A DNA stretch of 64,000 bases from Micromonospora sediminicola (GCF_900089585.1 NZ_FLRH01000004.1:1295001-1359000); one strand, 5' to 3'. Positions 54,248 to 63,803 are shown, counted from the stretch's first letter. The notes: a model not told the origin generated them from the letters alone. Made by a program: numbers and translations.

Positions 54248-55216
54248 TCACGATCCAAGTGCAGCGACGATGACTGCGGGAATGCCGAGCGGGCTGGCGA
54301 TACCGTCCAGGTCAACCCGATAGCGAACCTGGATCAACCGAGCGCTCGGCACGCCAGCTCGCTGCAGGGTGTCCGGCACCAACCGGGGGAACTGCTCGTC
54401 CACCTGGAAGGCGGCGCTCTCTGTACGACGCTCCCAGCGCGACGTCAGCAGCGGGGCGTAGGCGACGGACCATCCAGCCGTGCTCAGCTTCGCGTCGAAG
54501 TCATCGCGAGTCGTGCTGCCGAGAGTTGATCCCACCTCGTCGATCAGCTCCGGCAGCGTCTTTCCAAAGCCTGCACCCGCAGCAGTCAGTTGGTGCGACA
54601 CGAGCCACAGCGGCCGGTCCGTCGTGGGCTGCAGCTGGGTGAACGAATCGATCCAATGGGCGCGGCGCTCACTGATCGTCGTCTTCACCTCGACGTCTGC
54701 GGCAGGCAGGCCGAAGTCATGTTCCTCGCCCTGCGGACCTCGCCAGGCACCCACTGCCGCCGAACCGCCGACTTTCGCCGCCAGACCACGGAGCGTCAAT
54801 AACTCGCCGAAGAGGCCGATCTCGCGCTCCTGGGAGATCGACTTTGGTTCACGGAGGAGGGAGGCCAACTGTCCGAGCGTCTCCCGCAGCGCGTGGGCGG
54901 GCTTCATCCCCTCGATCTGGATACGGTCGGCCATCGAGCAGAGCACTGGGTACGCATCCCGGAACAAGGCCGCCGCGACAACAACAACTTCCAGGTACTG
55001 CTGTCCCTCGTGATCCGCCACGCGAGCGAGGATGTTGTTCAGTCCGGTGACCGGAACATGAGCGTCAGGGTCGACTTTGATCCGCAGACCGAGCTCCGGC
55101 TTTGCCGGGCGAACGAACACGGACAGCGCCGGTGTCCCGCGGATCGGCAGGACGACCGGAACGCCGCTTGCCAGATATCTATCGAAGCTCTCGACCGAGA
55201 CATGCCGTCTATCCAC
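54248..55216 (-). CDS. PD-(D/E)XK nuclease-like protein, DUF4420 type
   Basis: A 322-residue protein. The nuclease core is at residues 138-190: Glu in EIGLFGELLTLRGLA, Asp in EEHDFGLPAADVEVKTTISE, with D-x(n)-EVK as the metal-binding triad. This fits the DUF4420 family (PF14390). The C-terminal third is a beta-rich domain (FPRLVPDTLQRAGVPSARL). It is presumably the DNA-cutting subunit. GTG 55216 is 15 bases after the GHKL stop, and the next gene starts seven bases after its own stop. Confidence 0.85.
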   Translation of the reverse strand: MDRRHVSVESFDRYLASGVPVVLPIRGTPALSVFVRPAKPELGLRIKVDPDAHVPVTGLNNILARVADHEGQQYLEVVVVAAALFRDAYPVLCSMADRIQIEGMKPAHALRETLGQLASLLREPKSISQEREIGLFGELLTLRGLAAKVGGSAAVGAWRGPQGEEHDFGLPAADVEVKTTISERRAHWIDSFTQLQPTTDRPLWLVSHQLTAAGAGFGKTLPELIDEVGSTLGSTTRDDFDAKLSTAGWSVAYAPLLTSRWERRTESAAFQVDEQFPRLVPDTLQRAGVPSARLIQVRYRVDLDGIASPLGIPAVIVAALGS

Positions 55217-55231
55217 GATATCCCACCGGCG

Positions 55232-56740
55232 TCATCGGCGCTCCGCCTGAACGGCGGTGGTGAGAACGGACTGCCACAGTTCGATATTGTCCTTGTCCCG
55301 CGCGCCGTGGTAGTTACCCTCAAACGAATCCGCCACCAACAGGTACAACAGTGATTTGACCAGCGGGAGATCGTTCAGGCCACCGTGCTTGCCGCCGAGC
55401 AACATCTTGCGGTAGCGCTTGTTGAGCCACAACGTGCTTTGTTCTCGATCCACTCGGAAAAACGAATCGTCCACAAAGGTCGCCCAGCGGATTTCGATGG
55501 GATCGCGGCCGACAATCGGTGGCACCTCCTTGCGGATCACGTCCTTAACGGTGGACGGCAGGCCGGACCCGGGATGAATCATAGGAGTTCGCTTCATCGA
55601 GCGGGCGTTCGCCGTTCGGTAGACCTGCTCGGCAAGGTCAAAGTAATCATTGAAGCTAGTGCCGTCGGACGACCGAGCTGCTGCGGCAAGGCGGGAGAAC
55701 TCCAGTCCGACGAGCACCCGGGACTTCTCCGCGTTCATGTGAAACATGCCGGCGACGTCGCCGTCAATGTCGACCTCGACTCGCGCCAGCTGCAGCTTTG
55801 CGTGCGCCACGTGGATGCCTTCCCAGCCACCGAACTGCAGCAGCCGGTCCCGGCGGTAGAAGTAAAGCCCCTGATAGTCTACGGGCGTCCCCCGAAGCCG
55901 GTAGGACGGGGTGCTGCTCTTGCCCGGCCAGATGTGGCATTTGAAGGAGATGTCGACACCGTCGACGGTTGCGGTCAGGGTTCTGGGGTAGCCCTCTGCA
56001 CCCGGCCGGGAGTATGCGAACGGGTTCAGCGGGGTGACAGGGATCGGAGGTCCGAGATATGCCTCATCTACGTCGTAGACCTCGAAGTCGACGCTCAGCC
56101 GCTCCTGTTCGAGGAAGCGATGGAACACGATCCCGAGATGCTGGCACGCGCCGGTGATTAGCCGATCAATAAAGATCTCAACGCGATGTGCCTCCGACCC
56201 GGCAGGGAAAGTGACGACATCATCCCACCGGATGATGGTTCCAGACTCGTCGAGCGAGATTCGCCAGTCCTGGTCGAACTCTGCGGTGACGAACGGAGCG
56301 GGAACGACGTCGCACGAGAAGTCCCGCTTCGTCGCAGTGTTCACCCGCCACCTGCGGCCGACCGGGTCGTGCCCGGCAGCGCGGGACATGACGGTGAGGC
56401 TGCGTGCCTGGCTGAACGAGGCAGCCTTGAGTCCGAGCCCGAAGTGTCCGAGGTCAGAATTCTCGTAGTCACGCCGCCCGCCTACGGTCATGGCCGTATC
56501 TATCGCGTCGGGAGCCATGCCTCGGCCGTTGTCTGCCACATAGAGCACGCGCGGAAGACCGTCCGCGACGACGACCCTGATCACGACATTGGTGGCTCCG
56601 GCGTCAACCGAGTTGTCAACCAGGTCAGCGAGCGCCGTCTCGAGCGAGTGGTTCCGCCCGATCGCGTCGAGCGCTCTCGGATCCGGTGGCAGATCTATAC
56701 TGCCGTCAGTTGGAACATCCGCGACCCACTCGGTCACCAC
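55232..56740 (-). CDS. MORC/MutL-like GHKL ATPase of the restriction operon
   Basis: A 502-residue ATPase. The Bergerat fold motifs are complete: N box LADLVDNSVDAGATNVVIRV near residue 43, G1 in YVADNGRGMAPDAID near 70, and G2 in GHFGLGLKAASFSQARSL near 100. The S5-like transducer follows. No MutL C-terminal endonuclease motif is seen, so it resembles the MORC class. GTG 56740 or 56737 overlaps the preceding small gene. Such ATPases dimerise on ATP binding and may clamp DNA, loading Z1 and the nuclease. Confidence 0.9.
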   Translation of the reverse strand: MVTEWVADVPTDGSIDLPPDPRALDAIGRNHSLETALADLVDNSVDAGATNVVIRVVVADGLPRVLYVADNGRGMAPDAIDTAMTVGGRRDYENSDLGHFGLGLKAASFSQARSLTVMSRAAGHDPVGRRWRVNTATKRDFSCDVVPAPFVTAEFDQDWRISLDESGTIIRWDDVVTFPAGSEAHRVEIFIDRLITGACQHLGIVFHRFLEQERLSVDFEVYDVDEAYLGPPIPVTPLNPFAYSRPGAEGYPRTLTATVDGVDISFKCHIWPGKSSTPSYRLRGTPVDYQGLYFYRRDRLLQFGGWEGIHVAHAKLQLARVEVDIDGDVAGMFHMNAEKSRVLVGLEFSRLAAAARSSDGTSFNDYFDLAEQVYRTANARSMKRTPMIHPGSGLPSTVKDVIRKEVPPIVGRDPIEIRWATFVDDSFFRVDREQSTLWLNKRYRKMLLGGKHGGLNDLPLVKSLLYLLVADSFEGNYHGARDKDNIELWQSVLTTAVQAERR

Positions 56741-56886
56741 GCCTCCAGCGTTACTTCGTCCTGGTTGGCGCGCTTCGCAACCAGCAGAGGATCCGCCGCG
56801 CTCGCCTCAAGCGTCCGTCGCCGGTCGTCGTCAATCCAGACGTCAAGACCGGGATCGGTCTGACGCCAGAACACAGGTTCACTCAT
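56734..56886 (-). CDS. 50-residue protein heading the restriction operon
   Basis: ATG 56886 encodes 50 residues: MSEPVFWRQTDPGLDVWIDD, a basic and acidic middle (DDRRRTLEAS) and DEVTLEAW at the end. It overlaps the GHKL gene by seven bases, or four if that starts at GTG 56737. No family is recognised. Its tight coupling suggests a regulatory or inhibitory partner of the ATPase. It escapes length-limited gene finders. Confidence 0.55.
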   Translation of the reverse strand: MSEPVFWRQTDPGLDVWIDDDRRRTLEASAADPLLVAKRANQDEVTLEAW

Positions 56887-56898
56887 CGTCAAGCTCCA

Positions 56899-57279
56899 TC
56901 AGGCTGCGTGCTGGATCGAGAGCCATGGCGTATGTCGTCCTTTGCGCCCTTGGGCAGCGACAGCTGTTGCGGAATCGCCGGAGGCTTCAAGGGTGTAGTC
57001 CGCAGCTGAGAGCTGGGCAATGCGCAGCTCGGGCGCCTCCGCCAGGCGGTCGACCAGATTGCCGCCCTGCCCGTTCATCTGCGCGATGACGCCCCGCTGC
57101 TCGTGCCTGGCGACGACTTCCACCGCAGTTCGCAAAACAAGCGTCCACCTGCCGGTCCGAGGCGGCGAGTCGACCACGACGCCACGGCGTTCGGCGGAAC
57201 GTAGGTCAGCAAGAGCCGCCGAGGCCACACGCTCTGCCTCCACCCCAGGCGGCAGTGCCAGCTCGGTAAGCACCGTCAC
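56899..57279 (-). pseudogene. Remnant of an SF1 helicase-like gene
   Basis: From GTG 57279 the frame gives VTVLTELALPPGVEAERVAS, then ERRGVVVDSPPRTGRWTLVL. That is the N-terminal part of the helicase at 36.2-37.5 kb, with LSAADYTLE aligned to LSAADYRPTE. Walker A has decayed from GAGKST to RTGRWT, and homology stops after 115 residues. A 23-base block is identical in both copies (37417-37439 and 57161-57183). The gene thus lost its ATPase and both lobes. It lies 12 bases behind the 50-residue gene, at the right edge of the island. Confidence 0.8.
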
Positions 57280-57811
57280 CCCACTTCCTACTGACGGTGC
57301 TCGGACCCTATCGCCCTTGGTCCTGCGGGCGGGACCCCCAGGCATTCAGCCGTTTGGTCGGTCCCGACTGCCCTACTTGCGCTGTCAATGGCATCGGAAG
57401 TTGATATTGCTGCGTGGCCATCAGTGATCGATGCCCCTGACGTTTGCGCTGGTCAACCGTAGTGTCCGCCCGACCAGGCTAGCGAGTCACGGGCACGTCG
57501 AGAGGGCACTTACACCCGACCGTCCGGGCATTCGACGGCGCGACGAGGCCTGCCGCCTGTCCGAGATCTGACAATCGCGAGATTAGAGGTAGCGGGCCGA
57601 ACCACGAGGGCCGTGGTGCTCAGCCCCACATTGCTTGCAGGTGTCGACCGGCCAGGGCCCGCTGGGGCCGGCTGCCCGATCCGTCACCTCGGCGCTTGGC
57701 GAGCCGTTCCCGGCGCAGCCCACAGCGCCCTATTGGGCGGCTCACCCTCGCAAAGGGTAGGTGATCGCCGACCAGTGGCCGGCGGCTATTGCTGTTCGAG
57801 CGGTAAATCGC
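57280..57811. other. Intergenic region at the right edge of the defence island
   Basis: About 530 bases, with no codon-biased reading frame on either strand. The stretch 57380-57600 is AT-richer than the surroundings. I see no tRNA gene, no integrase remnant and no clear direct repeat with the left edge. The right end (57730-57811) leads into the stop of the carboxypeptidase remnant. Confidence 0.35.
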
Positions 57812-60189
57812 CTACTGAACGCTCACCCTCTGCTTGTTGTAGTTGCTGCCTTCACCGTCCGGCTTGTAGTTGCTCTCCGCGTTGCCGGCGATGTCGATCG
57901 AGAACCAGTTCACCGCCGTGTCGCTGTTCACCGTGATGCTCTGCATCCCCGCACGCATCCTCGCCAACGCCAGCTTCGCCGACCCGTACGTCGGCCGGCT
58001 CCCGTCAGGCGTGTAGTAGACATTCGACGGCTCACTCGTGCTGAACGTGAACGCCGTCGCCCCCGCCTCCCGCTTCACAATCTTGAGCGACGTCCGAGGC
58101 TGGATCTTGTCCGTCGCGTACGCCCGGGCCACCTCAAGGATCGCGATGTTGCCGTTGGCGAATTCCATCGCCTCCTCGTGCCCCTCGGCGAACGGCGGCT
58201 GTAACCCGACCGCGCTGAACCGCCCGGTCGCCGGGTTGTAGATGTCCGCGCCGACCTCGAAGTCCCAGCCGATGATGCCCCGGTTGTACCAGTGCTCATC
58301 AGCGCTGTTGCCGGCCGCCGAGTACAGCACGTCGGTCACCGGCCCGGTGCGGCCTGGCCAGATCGCGGTGCCCCGGTATTCCTGCACGCGGGAGAGGATG
58401 TAGTCCGAGGAGGTCCAGAAGTACGCCTCGGTGCCCTGGTCCACCCGCGGCAGCACCTCCCGCCCCTCGACCTTGTACGCCCCCGGCGGCCACATGAAGT
58501 ACCCGCCGTAGGAGTGGGTGTTCATCGAGAGCTTGATGTTCGGGAAGGTGTCGACCAGCCAGACCTCGTTGCGCGCCTCCGGCTCGGACAGCTCGCCCGG
58601 CCCGGCGAACGTGTCGCTGACGCAGTTGGTGGCCGACGCGCCGACGTAGCCGTCGAAGACGGAGCCGACCGAGAAGTTCCGGTTGATGTCGACGCCCCAG
58701 GCGTTGCGGCGGCCGGGGTCGGCGTTGGATGCCGGGCAGTAGTTGGTGAGGTTCCGCCGCTGCATGTTGTAGTCGTACATGCTGTAGTGCGCGCCGTCGG
58801 GGTTGACGACCGGCAGGATGAAGATGTCCAGGTCGTCGACGATCTTGCGGGTGTCCGGGTCTTTGGCGTAGTTGCGCAGCAGCCGTTCGGCGGACTCGAC
58901 GCAGACCAGCGGGGTGACCCACTCCCGGGCGTGCTCCTGGCAGTAGAGGAAGACGCCGACCTTCGAGCCGTCGCGGTGCTTGCCGATGCGCAGCACCTTC
59001 ATCTGGAACGGTTCGCGGGACACGCTCGCCGGCGCCTTGAGGTTGTCGGTCAGCGGGGTGACGAGGGCGGCGGCCACCACGCCGGTGCCGGCGCTGCCCC
59101 GGTACGTGCTGGCGGTGAGCAGCTTGGTCGCGTCGGCGTTGGCATTGACCGCGGCGACGACCTGCGCCGCCGTGCTGGTGATGGCGCCGGCGCCGTCGGT
59201 GGCCAGGCGCACCGTGACGGCGGTGCCGGACACGCTGACGGTCAGCGGGGCGTTCGCCGTGCCCGGGTCGACCAGCGCCATGGTGATGTCGTTGCCGCCA
59301 TCGGAGCCGTACGCCGTCGAGGTGACGTAGAGGGTGCTCGCCGCGGCGGTGCCGAACTGCGCCTGCGCGTTGCGCCGGTAGCCGTTCGTCTTGTACGGCA
59401 GGTCGAGCAGCTCGGTCAGCTTCGGGAACTCCGCGGCCAGGCCGGTGAACCGCGCCGTGACCTCGGTCGGGTCCATGTAGTGGTCGACGAAGTCCGACAC
59501 GTACGGGTGCTTGCCGGGGTCCTTGCGCGGGCTGCCCAGCCACTTGGCGACGTCGACGGTGGCCGAGCCGCCCTTGTTGCTGGTGATGGTGGTCCTGGCC
59601 GGCGCGCGGCGGTGATGGGCACCGGGTTGCTGAACCGGTGGTACATGTACTGGCCGGCGTCGGTGAACCGGGACATGGTGGCGGTGCCGCCGGAGCCGAT
59701 AGCCGTGCCGGGTCCGCTGTCCCAGCTCGCCGTCAGCACCGTCGTCGAGTCGGTGCCGGCGCTCGACTTCACCTCGATGTTGAGTAAGAGCTGGTTGTCG
59801 AGGGTGGTGAACCATTCGGCCCGCAGCACGGTCAGGGTGTCGGTGGTGGCGGTCGCCGCCGTCGCGGCGCGGATGGCGGCGGAGCGTTCGGCCATGTTCT
59901 GCGCGTAGTCGTTCTGGTCGGAGATGGCGTCCTGGACGTGGAAGCCCTTGTCGCGCAGCGCCTGGCTCTCCTTGGGGCTGAGGATGGCGTGCACCTCGAC
60001 GCCGTTGTCGACGGGCTTGACGTACTCGGCGAGGTCGACGCCGAGCTGCTGGAGGCGGCCGATGCTCGACTTGTCGGGGACGACGATGTGCATGAGGCCC
60101 GGCGAGCGATCCAGAAGGCCGCGCAGTGGAGGAGTTGGGTAGGTCACCCCGACTGACGCAGCTACACAGCGCTGTTGGCATATCACCAT
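57812..60189 (-). pseudogene. M14 zinc carboxypeptidase, frameshifted, without signal peptide
   Basis: A large M14 carboxypeptidase in two frames. The N-terminal part (to about 59,607) has HIVVPDKSSIGRLQQLGVDL and VLRAEWFTTLDNQLLLNIEV. The C-terminal part has the zinc site HxxE in YCQEHAREWVTP, the substrate Arg in VDINRNFSV, His in LSMNTHSYGGYF and the catalytic Glu in IIGWDFEVGADIY. An insert with a PLTVSVSGTAVTVRLATDG repeat-like domain precedes the active site. The frames do not join: one base appears missing near 59,605. Upstream of MHIVV (ATG 60093) no export signal exists, although relatives are secreted. The gene is probably dead. Confidence 0.75.
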
Positions 60190-60320
60190 CAGTCAAGATT
60201 CATGGTGAGCCACGCTCACAAGAATTTCGTCCAGGCGGGAGCGGTAGCCGCCTCCGCCAGCGGCCAGCACGTGGACAGGGGCGGCGGGGGCATCCGGCGC
60301 CGAGCCGGACAGCGTGACGG

Positions 60321-61231
60321 TCAGCCTGTGGTGGTCAGCTCCACGGGCAGGCCCTGCGTCACCTCGAGGACCGCCCGATCCCCCAATGGTCGGGACAGCT
60401 CGAGGGTGGCGCTGCGCTGCGCTCCGATTGCTGGGCATGCCTCGTCCTTGGCGTGCCGGTACTCGATGACGATCACGACGACTGCCAGGTCCGACTCGGC
60501 CGCTTCAGCGCCGTAGTCGGCCCCGCACGGCTTGCTGCGGGGGCCGGACACGCCGGTGAAGGTGACGGTCAACTCGCTGCCCGTGGTCGTGGTGGTCGCC
60601 GACTCGATCGCCAGCCCCTCGTGTGGGTGGCCGGCGTCCCGGGGCGGTGAGGTCACCCGGACGACGGCCGAGGGATCCACCGCCACTCGCGTCAGCCGCA
60701 CGCTCGTTCCGTCAATGGTGTATTCCCACGCCAGGGCGGTGGCCGGGCCGCGGGTGGTCTTGACCGTCATCGTGGTCAGGCGAGGCGAGCCCCGGTGAGC
60801 TTGAGCGGCGCGCAGCCGGAACAGTCGCCCGTCCCCGCGGCGCGCAGCTGCGCCAACGCCTCGTCCGCCGATATCAACGGCACGTCCCGACGGATGCCCT
60901 TGGCCCACACGATGGTGCCGGCCTGCTGGGGCGCTACGGGCAGCGTCGAGGCGGCCTCGACGCGGCCGGCCGACAGGCTCTCCTTGAAGGAACCGTTCGC
61001 CGGCTCCCAGTCGCCGAGTTGGCGAGTCAGCTCCCCCACCGGAACGAAGGGAGCACCTCCCGCGGCTCGAACCGCCTGGTCGTACCGCGTCAGGGCCTCG
61101 CCCGCCTGCTGGCGCAGCCCGTCGAGCGGCTCGATGGGCGGACTGTTCCCGGCGGACCCACAACCGCCGAGCAGGGCGACGGCCGTGATCCAAGGAATAA
61201 TCCGGCCCCCACGGGTCCTCGCTGTCTCCAC
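60321..61231 (-). pseudogene. Lipoprotein broken by a 5-bp tandem duplication
   Basis: GTG 61231 opens a signal peptide with lipobox LLGGCGSAG and an outer domain (ASTLPVAPQQAGTIVWAKGI, DCSGCAPLKLTGARLA) that stops at 60776. The next frame resumes immediately with TMTVKTTRGPATALAWEYTI and RVAVDPSAVVRVTSPP, and ends at 60321. AGGCG occurs twice in tandem at 60778-60787; deletion of one copy rejoins the two parts. The gene therefore looks interrupted by slipped-strand duplication. An alternative is two coupled genes, with ATG 60770 as second start. Confidence 0.65.
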
Positions 61232-61281
61232 CTCCTTGAGACGCCCGCACACCGGTCCGGGTTGCACTCCCGCGCCGCCCG

Positions 61282-62010
61282 CTACACCTCCGCCACGCTC
61301 ACCGGCTCGGGCGGGGCCTGGGGGCCGGTGACCCGCCGTTCGTCCCCGTGCCCCGGCCACCACGCCGTGTGCCCGATCAGCCCGGTCAACGCCGGCACGA
61401 AGAACATCGACATCACGAACGCGGACAGCACGATCCCGATCGCCACCGCGAACCCCATCTGCTGGAGGAACGAGATCGGCGCGAGCATCAGCACCCCGAA
61501 CGTGCCGGCCAGAATCAGCCCGGCCGCGGCGACGGTCGGGCCGGCGTGCTCCACGCCGATGGCGGCGGCCTGATGGGGTTCGTGGCCCTCCCGCGCCTCC
61601 TCGCGTAGTCGGGCGATCATCAGGATGTTGTAGTCGGTGCCGATCGCCACCACGAACAGGTAGAGGATGATCGGCAGCTGGAACGTGACACCCGGGTTGC
61701 CCTGGAGCCCCTGGAACACGTAGACGGTCGCGCCCAGCGTGGCGGCGAAGTTGAGCAGCACCGCGATCACCAGGTAGATGGGTGCGACGAGACTGCGCAG
61801 CAGCAGCGCGAGGATGAGCGCGATCAGGCCGGCGGCCACCGGCAGGATCACCGAGAGGTCGCGGTTGTTGGCCGAGTTGATGTCGGCGAAGATCGCGGTC
61901 GGCCCGCCGACCAGCGCCTTCGTACCCTCCGGGGCCTTGGCGTGCAGGTCGTCGCGCAGGTCGTCGCGGACCAGGCTGATTGTCTCGTGTAAATCCGCGG
62001 TGCCCACTCG
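61282..62010 (-). pseudogene. C-terminal fragment of an MMPL/RND transporter
   Basis: About 240 residues of an MMPL family transporter. TKALVGGPTAIFADINSANN is followed by five to six membrane segments (LSVILPVAAGLIALILALLL, LYLFVVAIGTDYNILMIARL, IGIVLSAFVMSMFFVPALTG) and the usual polar tail. A full-length protein would be over 700 residues. Homology begins at about 62,010, where the sequence passes abruptly into a helicase fragment in the other orientation. No start codon with a ribosome site serves it. Confidence 0.75.
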
Positions 62011-62041
62011 GGTCGCCGGGCTCGACGCGGCCCCGGGTGGC

Positions 62042-62796
62042 CCGGACGATCGTGACCTCGGACGGGCTGTCGGTCGGATGCTGCACATCGACGACGTCGA
62101 TCGGCTGGACCTCATCAGCCAGGTGGCATCCGGTCGGCAGCCCGCCGCCGGACCGCTGCTCGACATGCTGCACTTCAGCCTGTGGGGCCCGTCGGTGCCG
62201 CTGGCCGAACGCGACGCCCGGCTCAAGCGGCTCTGGGCTGAGCCGGCACGCTGCGCGGAGCTACGACAGGTCGCGGAGGTGCTACGCGATCGGATCCACC
62301 GGTTCACCGACCGCCCGGCTTCGGAGCGGGTTCCGCTGCGGGTGCACGCCCGCTATAGCCGTAACGAGGCGTGCGCCGCCTTCGGGATGACGAACCCCGG
62401 TTCGCTGCGCGAGGGCGTGAAGTGGCTCCCGGACGAGAAGGCTGATCTCTTCTTCGTCACGCTCGTGAAGTCCGAGGAGCACTACTCGCCGACCACCATG
62501 TACGCGGACCGGGCTATCACCGATCGGCTGTTCCGTGGGAGTCGCAGAGCACGACGGCGGCGACGTCGGCAACCGGGCGGCGGTATGTCGACCATGTGGC
62601 GCGGGGGACGACGGTGCACCTGTTCGTGCGGGAGACCCGGGTTGCCGACCGCGACCTGGGCGCACCGCCCTACCTGTATGCCGGACCGATGACCTACCAG
62701 GAGCACAACGGTGATCGGCCGATGCGCGTCCTCTGGGAACTGCGGCACCCCCTCCCCGCCGACATGTACGCCGCCGCCCGGGCGATCGCCGCCTGA
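62042..62796 (+). pseudogene. C-terminal fragment of a DUF3427-type DEAD/DEAH helicase, frameshifted
   Basis: About 250 residues resembling the C-terminal DUF3427 region of phage-like and restriction-type helicases: GRMLHIDDVDRLDLISQ, LRVHARYSRNEACAAFGM, FFVTLVKSEEHYSPTTMYAD, then, after a lost base near 62,531, WESQSTTAATSATGRRYVDH, TVHLFVRETR and MRVLWELRHPLPADM. The helicase core is missing. Its left end is joined to the MMPL fragment around 62,010-62,045. Confidence 0.75.
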
Positions 62797-62844
62797 TATC
62801 ACCAACGACTCAGCTCGAAAGGCAACGCAGAGGCAACGCCCCAC

Positions 62845-63294
62845 TCAGCCGGCAATCCGGTGGCGGTCCGGCCGACGCTTCCAACGGCACAGCAGCGCCG
62901 CCACCCCGCCGGCGATGACCCCGACCATCGTCCCGGTGACCAGACTGGATACGGCCGCCGAAGCCCGCAACAAGGCTTCTCGCGCCCCCGGTGAGATGTT
63001 GGCCAGCCCCGGCGCGTTCATCCCCAGCGACGGGTCCCAGAACACCTGGTGACCGACCGCGAGGAACACCCCGTACAGCGCGCCCACGACCACCAGCGTC
63101 AGGAACGGGCGCGGTGGTCGCCGCCACAGCACGACTGCCACCCAGACCAGCGGTGGCCCCACCGCCAGCAGCGCGGCCACCACGGTTCCCTCCGGCACGA
63201 CGTCCAGGTCGTGCAGCGCCACCCGGGGCGCGGCCAGCCCGGCAAGTCCCACCAGCGCCGGCCAGGAGAACCCGAGGGCACGACGGGCGCTCAT
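62845..63294 (-). CDS. Small multispanning membrane protein
   Basis: A 149-residue protein with four hydrophobic segments (ALVGLAGLAAPRVAL, VVAALLAVGPPLVWVAVVLW, FLTLVVVGALYGVFLAVGHQ, SSLVTGTMVGVIAGGVAAL). ATG 63294 overlaps the stop of the upstream gene (ATGA). No family is recognised. It is most likely co-made with the four-helix protein ahead of it. Confidence 0.7.
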   Translation of the reverse strand: MSARRALGFSWPALVGLAGLAAPRVALHDLDVVPEGTVVAALLAVGPPLVWVAVVLWRRPPRPFLTLVVVGALYGVFLAVGHQVFWDPSLGMNAPGLANISPGAREALLRASAAVSSLVTGTMVGVIAGGVAALLCRWKRRPDRHRIAG

Positions 63295-63803
63295 CGCCCG
63301 ACCGCCGACGGTGCGGTGGACCGGACGAACTTCAGGAGCGCGACGAACGCCAGCACGGCGGTCACCGCGCCACCGGCGAAGCGCACCCAGTGCCCCGCGA
63401 CGAACTCGGCCGCCACCTGCCGCAGGTACTCGGGCGAGTGCGTCCCCACCGGGTCCACGAACATGATCTCGTTGCGCGGCCAGAAGAAGACGGCGGAGAA
63501 CAGGAACTCGCAGGCGACGAAGACGACGGTCGCGCCGGCGACGTACCAGCGCAGCCGGCGGTCGCGCCAGGTGAGCAGCGTCGCGGCGACGCTGCTCAGC
63601 ACGACCGACGCGCCCAGCGGCGGGAAGTAGTCGTGCGGGCCGCCGTCGACCAGGAACTCCCGGGCCCGCTCCAGGGACGCGGGCGGGTCGTTGAAGATGT
63701 TCGGGTAGAGCATGACGGTCTCGGCGGCGACCCCGCCGAACGACATCATCGCCGCCCAGACCATCACGATCAGGGCGATCCACGTCAGTTTGGTACGGGA
63801 CAT
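63291..63803 (-). CDS. Four-helix membrane protein, DUF1772-like
   Basis: A 170-residue protein with four membrane segments (WIALIVMVWAAMMSFGGVAA, VVLSSVAATLLTW, WYVAGATVVFVACEFLFSAV, FAGGAVTAVLAFVALLKFV) and an outer loop rich in Asn and Pro (YPNIFNDPPASL). The layout fits DUF1772/anthrone-oxygenase-like small membrane proteins, though with low certainty. GAGGAG lies five bases before the ATG. It begins a two-gene leftward operon. Confidence 0.68.
   Translation of the reverse strand: MSRTKLTWIALIVMVWAAMMSFGGVAAETVMLYPNIFNDPPASLERAREFLVDGGPHDYFPPLGASVVLSSVAATLLTWRDRRLRWYVAGATVVFVACEFLFSAVFFWPRNEIMFVDPVGTHSPEYLRQVAAEFVAGHWVRFAGGAVTAVLAFVALLKFVRSTAPSAVGR

Noticed and set aside
57280..57811. 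tRNA or attachment site at the island edge
   Set aside because: No cloverleaf or direct repeat matching the left edge could be found by eye, and no integrase gene is in the window.
60193..60438. Leftward reading frame between the M14 remnant and the lipoprotein
   Set aside because: It is an alternative frame of the lipoprotein's 3' end with no start site or domain.
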